Below, piece after piece: positions 5,736-11,036 of a DNA stretch of 11,036 bases. This DNA is from Betaproteobacteria bacterium. Its GTDB lineage: Bacteria > Pseudomonadota > Gammaproteobacteria > Burkholderiales > SG8-41. Position 1 is the first letter of the stretch. The number at the start of each line of letters is the position of its first letter. Location: the NCBI GenBank assembly GCA_029883965.1, contig JAOUIN010000057.1:1-11036 (forward strand), given 5' to 3'. Position numbers and translations under genes: made by a program. The notes beneath the pieces were generated by a model. It had not been told where the DNA came from. It saw nothing but the letters and a program-made list of their open reading frames with translations, and did no database searches.

Positions 5736-6752
5736 TCAGCGCGCGGATGACAAACCGAACGCACCAGCAAGCAGTTCGTAGGAATGCAGCCGGGTGTCAT
5801 AGTCACCGGTGATGGTAATCACCATCAACTCGTCGGCGGAAAACTCGGCCTGGATTTCCAGCAGTCGCTGTTTGACGACAGCCGGCGTCCCCAGCACCAC
5901 GCGCCGGCGATGATGCGCGATGCGCTGACGATCGGCATCAGTGTACGGGTAAGCCTCAGCCTCCTCAAGCGTGGGCACCGGTGCGTTAACGCCGTAATCC
6001 ATGTTGAGCCGCCGCAGATCCACGCTCATCGCCAGCCGCTCCGCCTGCGCCTGCGATTCCGCGCAGACCACGAACACGCACACCAGCGCCTGCGGCTGCG
6101 GTTCGCGCAGCGACGGCTGGTAGCGCTCACGGTAGGCGCGCATGACCGCGTCGCCGCCGCGCGCACTGATGAAATGGGCGAACGCGAATCTCAGTCCGAG
6201 TTGCGATGCCAGCGCGCCGCTGTAATCCGACGAACCCAGCAGCCAGATCTGCGGGCTGCCGGGACCCGCGGGCTGCGCTTTGACCTGCCGGAATGGATGC
6301 CCCTCCGGCAGGTCATCATCCAGATACGCTGCCAGATACTGCACCTGCTCCGGAAAATTGTCGGCGGAGGGATATCTCCCCTCGCCCATGGCCATCGCAG
6401 TCGCCTGATCACCGCCGGGTGCACGGCCTATGCCGAGATCGATACGCCCCGGAAACAGCGCTTCAAGCATGCGGAACTGCTCGGCGATTTTCAACGGGCT
6501 GTAATACGGCAGCAGCACGCCGCCTGTGCCGACACGAATAGTCGATGTTGCAGCAGCAACGCGCGTCACCAGAATTTCCGGACAGGGATCAGCCAGTGCC
6601 ATGACCGAATGATGTTCGGCGCACCAGTAACGATGGTAGCCGAGCTGTTCCGCGGCCTGCGCCAGACGGATGGTCTGCTGTATCGCCTGTTGCGGTGTGT
6701 GACCGCTGATGACGGGCGACTGGTCGAGCACGCTCAGCCTGATCGTTGCCAT
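5736..6752 (-). CDS. LLM-class (luciferase-like) flavin-dependent monooxygenase
   Basis: The 338-aa protein has the TIM-barrel signature of the bacterial luciferase-like superfamily, in the MsnO8/YhbW-type group; these use reduced flavin (most likely FMN here) and oxygen to oxidise small organic substrates. Visible marks are the N-terminal strand RLSVLDQSP (5-13), RYWCAEHH (41-48), RVGTGGVLLPYYSPL (73-87), the EQFRMLEALFPGR segment (91-103) with DLGIGRAPGG (105-114), and WLLGSSDYSG in the middle. Length is typical. The start ATG directly abuts the stop codon of the upstream deacetylase-like gene (TAGATG), and a GGAAAAG site lies inside that gene, so translation is probably coupled. It is the last gene of the five-gene cluster. 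The substrate cannot be inferred. Confidence 0.9.
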   Translation of the reverse strand: MATIRLSVLDQSPVISGHTPQQAIQQTIRLAQAAEQLGYHRYWCAEHHSVMALADPCPEILVTRVAAATSTIRVGTGGVLLPYYSPLKIAEQFRMLEALFPGRIDLGIGRAPGGDQATAMAMGEGRYPSADNFPEQVQYLAAYLDDDLPEGHPFRQVKAQPAGPGSPQIWLLGSSDYSGALASQLGLRFAFAHFISARGGDAVMRAYRERYQPSLREPQPQALVCVFVVCAESQAQAERLAMSVDLRRLNMDYGVNAPVPTLEEAEAYPYTDADRQRIAHHRRRVVLGTPAVVKQRLLEIQAEFSADELMVITITGDYDTRLHSYELLAGAFGLSSAR

Positions 6753-7709
6753 CTACTTTTCCGATCCGTGGATGAACGCATTCAGCACGCCGCACCATCC
6801 CAGTGCGAGATTATTGCGGTTATATCCGCCGCCGCCAAAACCCATGATCCGCCCCTGACACATTTCGTTGGCCAGCACGCACAGGCGCTGCGCCGCATGC
6901 GCGTGCGCGGCTGGCGTGTACTGCAGATGCGCCAGCGGATCGCCGGCGATGCTGTCCGCGCCCGCCTGGAACACGATGAACTCAGGCTTGTGCTGCCGCA
7001 GATGTGCTTCGACCCGCTCCCACGCCGCCATGAACTGCGGGTCGCCCGATGCCGGTTGCATGGGGATGTTCAACTTCAGGCCTAAACCCGGCCCCTTGCC
7101 GCGTTCGGTGTCTGCACCGGTGCCGGGATAAAGGAACCGCCCATCCTCGTGGATGTCAGCATAGATCAGATCCGGATCGGATTCATACGGGTAATAAAGC
7201 CCGTCGCCATGATGCACGTCGATGTCGACGTAAGCCACACGCTTGATGCCGTACTGGCTGCGCAGCGTATCGATGACCACACCGCAGTCGTTGAACACGC
7301 AAAACCCGGCCGCATTGTTGCGCGCCGCATGATGCAGGCCGCCGATCGGCTGAAAGGTGCGCAGCACCTCGCCCGTCATCACCTGCTGCAGGCCGTCGAG
7401 CGCAGCACCGACGACATGAGCGGACGCCTCGAACACGCCGGGGAATGCGGGGGTGTCGCCGGCATCGATCGATCCGTAACCGCGGTCAGACAACTGATGC
7501 ACCCGCTGCACATGCTGATCGCCGTGGAAACGCTCGATCTCGTCCACCGTCGCCGCACGCGAACCGCGCAGTACCGCCGCCTTATCCAGTTTCTGCCGGG
7601 TCGCCTCCTTCCAGAACGCATCCTGCCGGTCGGTACCCCAGGGGTGTCCATCGGGAAACCCGTAGCTGCCCAGGCCTTCATCCACGTACAACGCCACTTC
7701 CTGCTTCAT
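6753..7709 (-). CDS. Histone deacetylase-like amidohydrolase (acetoin utilization/AcuC-type family)
   Basis: The 318-aa protein belongs to the zinc-dependent arginase/deacetylase fold shared by histone deacetylases, AcuC and acetylpolyamine amidohydrolases, which remove acetyl groups from lysines or small amines. The active site is intact: GGLHHA with His126/His127, DIDVHHGDG with zinc ligands Asp164 and His166, FQAGADS with zinc ligand Asp252, and GFGGGGYN with the catalytic Tyr296. FPDGHPWGTDR near the N-terminus is also typical of bacterial members. I chose ATG at 7709, with GGAGGAG close upstream; a longer frame from 7757 would overlap the end of the radical SAM gene. It lies 19 nt after that gene and directly abuts the next. 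The true substrate (protein or small amine) is open. Confidence 0.92.
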   Translation of the reverse strand: MKQEVALYVDEGLGSYGFPDGHPWGTDRQDAFWKEATRQKLDKAAVLRGSRAATVDEIERFHGDQHVQRVHQLSDRGYGSIDAGDTPAFPGVFEASAHVVGAALDGLQQVMTGEVLRTFQPIGGLHHAARNNAAGFCVFNDCGVVIDTLRSQYGIKRVAYVDIDVHHGDGLYYPYESDPDLIYADIHEDGRFLYPGTGADTERGKGPGLGLKLNIPMQPASGDPQFMAAWERVEAHLRQHKPEFIVFQAGADSIAGDPLAHLQYTPAAHAHAAQRLCVLANEMCQGRIMGFGGGGYNRNNLALGWCGVLNAFIHGSEK

Positions 7710-7728
7710 GTCATCTCCTCCAGAATTT

Positions 7729-8832
7729 CTAGAACAGGCTGCCTTGCCGGCCCGCACCGGGCACGCGGAACTGCGAGGTGTCGCATGATATCCCCTCGCC
7801 CCGCCGCGCCTGGTTCAGTCCGGCTTTTTTACAGGCGACGTTGAAGCGCTGTTTCAACAGACCGGCAAGCTCGCCGGCGCCGCGCATGCGGCTGCCGAAT
7901 TCTGGATCATTGTCACGCCCGCCGCGCATCGCCTGCACCCGGCTCATCACATGCGCCGCTTTCAACGGGTAATGCCGCTCCAGCCATTCACGAAACAGCG
8001 TTTTTACCTCATAAGGCAGGCGCATCAGTATGTATGCTGCACGCTGCGCACCATGCGCGGCTGCCGCTTCAACGATGGCCTCGATTTCATGGTCGTTCAG
8101 GAATGGAATCACCGGCGCTACCATGACGCCCGCCGGAATGCCGGCGTCCGCCAGTGCGCGCACTGCGGCAAGCCGGCGTACTGGCGCCGTACAGCGCGGT
8201 TCCATGCGCCGCGCCAGTCCGTGATCCAGCGTGGTCACCGACACGAATACTTCGGCCAGCCTCTTCTCCGCCATCGGCGCCAGGATGTCGATGTCGCGCT
8301 CGACCAGCGCATTCTTGGTCACGATACCCACCGGCTGGTTGAATTCTGCGCACACTTCGAGAATGCCGCGCGTGATACCGCGACTGCGCTCCGCCGGCTG
8401 GTACGGATCGGTGTTCGCCCCCAGCGCAAGCAATTCACACCGGTAGCCGGGCCTCGACAATTCCCTGCGCAGCAACTCGGCAGCATTGGTCTTGGCGAAA
8501 ATCCGCGTCTCGAAATCGATGCCCGGCGACAGATTGCGATAAGCGTGGCTGGGACGCGCATAGCAGTAAATGCAGCCGTGTTCGCACCCCTGGTAGGGAT
8601 TGATCGACTGCGAGAATGGAATATCCGGAGATTCGTTATGCGCAATGATCGACTTCGCAAGCTCGCCGGTCACCACGGTTTTCAGCGCGACCAGCTCATC
8701 ATCCGTGCCGGTCGCCCAGCCGTCGTCAAACGCCTCGCGCCCGACCTGTTCGAAGCGTCCTTCGGGATTAACTCCCGCACCGCGCCCCTTGCGCGGATCG
8801 ACGTGTTTTCCGGAGAGTGTACGCAGGGGCAT
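7729..8832 (-). CDS. PA0069-family radical SAM protein
   Basis: The 367-aa protein carries the radical SAM cluster motif CEHGCIYCY with Cys83, Cys87 and Cys90, which bind the 4Fe-4S cluster that cleaves S-adenosylmethionine. It matches the PA0069 family, related to the spore photoproduct lyase-like group, which has no established reaction. Further marks are the N-terminal GRGAGVNPEGRFE (about 16-28), LALGANTDPYQPAE, VSVTTLD and VMVAPVIPFLND in the barrel, and a C-terminal tail ending in GRQGSLF, typical of the group. I chose ATG at 8832, with AAGG 8 nt upstream and 10 nt after the lipoprotein stop; ATG at 8877 lies inside the lipoprotein gene with no good ribosome site. The deacetylase-like gene follows after 19 nt. 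Confidence 0.9.
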   Translation of the reverse strand: MPLRTLSGKHVDPRKGRGAGVNPEGRFEQVGREAFDDGWATGTDDELVALKTVVTGELAKSIIAHNESPDIPFSQSINPYQGCEHGCIYCYARPSHAYRNLSPGIDFETRIFAKTNAAELLRRELSRPGYRCELLALGANTDPYQPAERSRGITRGILEVCAEFNQPVGIVTKNALVERDIDILAPMAEKRLAEVFVSVTTLDHGLARRMEPRCTAPVRRLAAVRALADAGIPAGVMVAPVIPFLNDHEIEAIVEAAAAHGAQRAAYILMRLPYEVKTLFREWLERHYPLKAAHVMSRVQAMRGGRDNDPEFGSRMRGAGELAGLLKQRFNVACKKAGLNQARRGEGISCDTSQFRVPGAGRQGSLF

Positions 8833-8842
8833 TGCGGCAACC

Positions 8843-10153
8843 TTATTCTGGAACGGAGAACCGGTAACTATGTACATTGGGCACCGACACCGCCGACCGC
8901 GCGCCGTGGTGCAAGGACGCCCATTCAGTCACGTGCTTCCTGCCGTCGAGCTCAAAACGCGCACGCACCGACCAGAAGTATTTGGCTCCGGGCTGCAGCG
9001 GCTCCCCGAGCCGGTGCGAATTATCGGTAATAGCGGTACGGCGATAGACCATGGCGCCCGGCCGATAGTTTTCCTCGCGGGCAACGACGAGGTCATAGGC
9101 CACGTTCGCAACCCGCCCCATTGCCGCCGGCGCCGCCGCCCTGTCCTCTGTTCTCGGAAATGACTCCCAGCGCAGCACCGGCTGAACGGAATCCACACTC
9201 ACCCACTCGAACGCCTCGCCGATGCCGCCGCCGCTCACCATGTTGAACCGCGTCGCGGGAAACTCCGGCGCAAGGCCGAACGACGCGGTCAGAAAACCGA
9301 TGCCGCGCGCCGCACGGTACGGAAACGGGTGGAGCATGACCGTATTCTCCACCATTTGCTCGGAGAGGTCCGCGTGCGCACGGGTCAGTGCCGCCAAGAG
9401 CGCGGCACCATCCCGCGCCGCCCACTCGCCCAGCGTGCGGGCCTCGCTGACGAACAAATAGTCGTTGCTGAACAGCTCCCGGTTGTCGTGCGCACGCACC
9501 AGCCGTGCCCGGGCCTCGATGCGCAACACGACAAATCCGCCATAATCCCGCGCTGATGTGGAAATACGGCGCAGCGTGGTTTCAACGACCGTATCCACGC
9601 CACGCGCGGCAAGGACCTGATAGTCTTTTGCTGCAGCAGCGACTTGCGTCAGATTCCGATCGACTTCGACCAGCGGTGTGCCCGCCCCCTTCGCGGCGTC
9701 GGCAACCGCAGTCTGCAGGCCGCGCTGGATCGCCTGCGCATCGACAGCCGAATTGAAGGCCTGCTCGGAACCCGCGATCAGTGCCGCACCTGCGGCGGGC
9801 GTCGAGTCGCTAATCGCAACCACGGTACCGAAAACACCGCAAACCCCCAGTATCACCACCATCATCGGCCCGCACATGGGGCCATGACAGCCGCGTATTG
9901 CCGCTTCACCCAGGCAGGTCAGCAGCGCGTCTGCGCCGCGGCTGCTCGCCACAGCCACTTTGCTGTCCACAAAATCCGTATCGACCTGCAGGACATCGCT
10001 GCCCGCAATCACCGCAACCCGTCCCAGCGCAGCACGCACCTCCGGCTCCGGTATCGCCGAGGGCGGTGGCGGGAACGCCGCGCACGCAGCCAGCGCCATC
10101 AACATCACCATGGCAACGACACGATTGCACAACGGTCGCCGGCCGGAATTCAT
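8843..10153 (-). CDS. Uncharacterised lipoprotein with hydrophobic glycine-rich segment and FN3-like C-terminus
   Basis: I cannot name a function. The 436-aa product starts with a lipoprotein signal: hydrophobic MVMLMALAAC with lipobox L-A-A-C and Cys24 as the lipidation site, then a proline-rich linker (FPPPPS). A GRVAVIAG strand follows, then a cysteine-containing stretch (Cys80, 89, 94, 105) around a very hydrophobic glycine-rich segment (about 96-115) that could insert in or lie on a membrane. Residues 130-270 look alpha/beta with a conserved-looking GVDTVVETTL and a helical region. The last 110 residues or so (YDLVVARE, then a YFWSVRARF strand and a W) resemble a fibronectin type III domain. 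Position +2 after the lipidated Cys is Ala, not Asp, which fits sorting to the outer membrane. I chose ATG at 10153, with AGGGA upstream; a frame from 10231 would overlap the previous gene and misplace the signal. Confidence 0.8.
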   Translation of the reverse strand: MNSGRRPLCNRVVAMVMLMALAACAAFPPPPSAIPEPEVRAALGRVAVIAGSDVLQVDTDFVDSKVAVASSRGADALLTCLGEAAIRGCHGPMCGPMMVVILGVCGVFGTVVAISDSTPAAGAALIAGSEQAFNSAVDAQAIQRGLQTAVADAAKGAGTPLVEVDRNLTQVAAAAKDYQVLAARGVDTVVETTLRRISTSARDYGGFVVLRIEARARLVRAHDNRELFSNDYLFVSEARTLGEWAARDGAALLAALTRAHADLSEQMVENTVMLHPFPYRAARGIGFLTASFGLAPEFPATRFNMVSGGGIGEAFEWVSVDSVQPVLRWESFPRTEDRAAAPAAMGRVANVAYDLVVAREENYRPGAMVYRRTAITDNSHRLGEPLQPGAKYFWSVRARFELDGRKHVTEWASLHHGARSAVSVPNVHSYRFSVPE

Positions 10154-10205
10154 GGCAGTCCCTGCACAAAAATCGACGGAGAGCGCGCCACCGGAGTCTG
10201 CCGGA

Positions 10206-11036
10206 TCATGTCGTTTCGGCGCGGTACGCATGCGTGGTCATCAACTCGAACACCTTGCGCGGACGGCCGTCATGACCCTTGCAGGTGACTTCGGTGCGCA
10301 CCACCGCGATCAGCCGTCCATGATGGACCACTTTGGACTTCAATTTCAGTGCGCGGCCCTCGCCGGGGCTGATGTACCACGCCGAAATCGCGGTCAGCGA
10401 CCAGTGCGACGTCAATGCCGCAATCGCATTTTCGGTCGCAAGGCCAAGCAGGATGCCGCCCTGAACATGGCCGACACGATTGCCGATGTGTGCGCCGTTT
10501 TTCACCGTCGACTGGGCGCCGCCCGCCACATGTTTGGCCTGCACGCCCCAGAAACGCTGGATGAAAGAACCGCCATGCTCGCGCACACCATCGAGCGCGG
10601 CATCGGCTGCGACCAGCACTTTCTTCTCGTCAGGCCGGAGTTTGCCGTCGGAAATTTCCGGCGTGGGATTCTCGCCGCGGCGGCGGTGCGGCACCGGGTG
10701 CAGTTCCACGCCTTTGGGCGGCTTCAGCATCATGAAGGTGCCGGTGCCGGTGCACACCAGACCCGCGTCGCCGCTTATGTTGACCGTGCTGACACCCTGA
10801 CGGCCGACCGCATCCTGCACGAAACCGTGCATCGCCCCGCGTCCGGACAACCGGCCGATGCGTGGCGCTCCGGTCAGCTGCAGATTCATTGTCACCGTCG
10901 CCAGCCTAGTGTGCGGCTCCAGCCCGGCGCGCACGGCTGCGGCCATGACCAGATCCGCGAGGATCGCGAAGCCGGACAGATTCAGTTGTCCGTCGGCTTC
11001 GGTGCAATGGGGTGCCGCGTCCACCGACAGCGCGGC
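10206..11036 (-). CDS. Double-hotdog thioesterase-like protein (PaaI family), 5' end outside window
   Basis: The frame is open to the right edge, so only the last 276 residues are visible. It appears to contain two hotdog domains joined by a linker with a charged, proline-containing stretch (HRRRGENPTPEISDGKL). The second domain has a HVQGG motif followed by a long hydrophobic helix (ILLGLATENAIAAL) and strands ending in FELMTTHA, as in PaaI-type acyl-CoA thioesterases. The first has LNLSGFAILADLVMAAA and TVTMNLQLTG, a helix and strand of the same fold but without the HGG motif. Hotdog thioesterases hydrolyse acyl-CoA thioesters; the acyl group cannot be told. A GTG at 11024 is an internal codon and need not be the start. 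The lipoprotein gene begins 52 nt downstream, and no terminator lies between them. Confidence 0.8.
   Translation of the reverse strand, partial: AALSVDAAPHCTEADGQLNLSGFAILADLVMAAAVRAGLEPHTRLATVTMNLQLTGAPRIGRLSGRGAMHGFVQDAVGRQGVSTVNISGDAGLVCTGTGTFMMLKPPKGVELHPVPHRRRGENPTPEISDGKLRPDEKKVLVAADAALDGVREHGGSFIQRFWGVQAKHVAGGAQSTVKNGAHIGNRVGHVQGGILLGLATENAIAALTSHWSLTAISAWYISPGEGRALKLKSKVVHHGRLIAVVRTEVTCKGHDGRPRKVFELMTTHAYRAETT

Noticed and set aside
5784..7085. 433-codon open frame on the plus strand
   Set aside because: It lies antisense to the flavin monooxygenase and deacetylase-like genes, both with full family motifs. Its translation is rich in Arg, His and Ala with no recognisable domain, as expected from the opposite strand of GC-rich genes.
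7951..9030. 359-codon open frame on the plus strand
   Set aside because: It is antisense to the radical SAM gene and the end of the lipoprotein gene and has no family motifs or good ribosome site.

Overview
The window looks like ordinary chromosome of a GC-rich proteobacterium. The gene families and their sequences point to a betaproteobacterium: coaBC followed by dut, an iron superoxide dismutase, a YbiB-type TrpD2 protein, an exported-looking isoaspartyl methyltransferase and a PA0069-type radical SAM protein. That placement is an inference from protein family resemblance; there is no rRNA or marker tree here. I see no insertion sequence, integrase, tRNA, rRNA or CRISPR array. Coding density is high.

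Left part (2-1760, plus strand): the 3' end of coaBC (coenzyme A synthesis), dut (dUTPase), a short single-domain CbiX/SirB chelatase with a TTG start, and an exported DUF192 protein. The last three are tightly packed (3 nt gap, then an ATGA overlap), so they are probably co-transcribed. A bidirectional hairpin at about 1771-1806 separates this block from the convergent minus-strand genes.

Middle part (1823-5636, minus strand): sodB with its own likely promoter; a small membrane protein matching the N-terminal membrane domain of PuuD-type urate hydroxylases, with its own terminator; ybiB (TrpD2, a DNA-binding relative of anthranilate phosphoribosyltransferase) starting at TTG; pcm with a possible signal peptide; and a PsiF-family secreted protein with two nearly identical repeats. 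A strong hairpin terminator lies between psiF and pcm and rules out the longest pcm reading frame.

Right part (5736-11036, minus strand): five closely spaced genes that look like one operon, in transcription order a double-hotdog thioesterase-like protein (cut by the window edge), an uncharacterised lipoprotein with a fibronectin III-like C-terminus, a PA0069-family radical SAM protein, a class II-type histone deacetylase-like amidohydrolase and a luciferase-like flavin monooxygenase. Gaps are 52, 10, 19 and 0 nt.

I did not find a clearly new defence, mobile or RNA system. The points most worth checking are the uncharacterised lipoprotein and its operon, the cellular location of Pcm, the stand-alone PuuD-like membrane domain beside sodB, and a 9-bp direct repeat with a 20-bp period upstream of that membrane gene.
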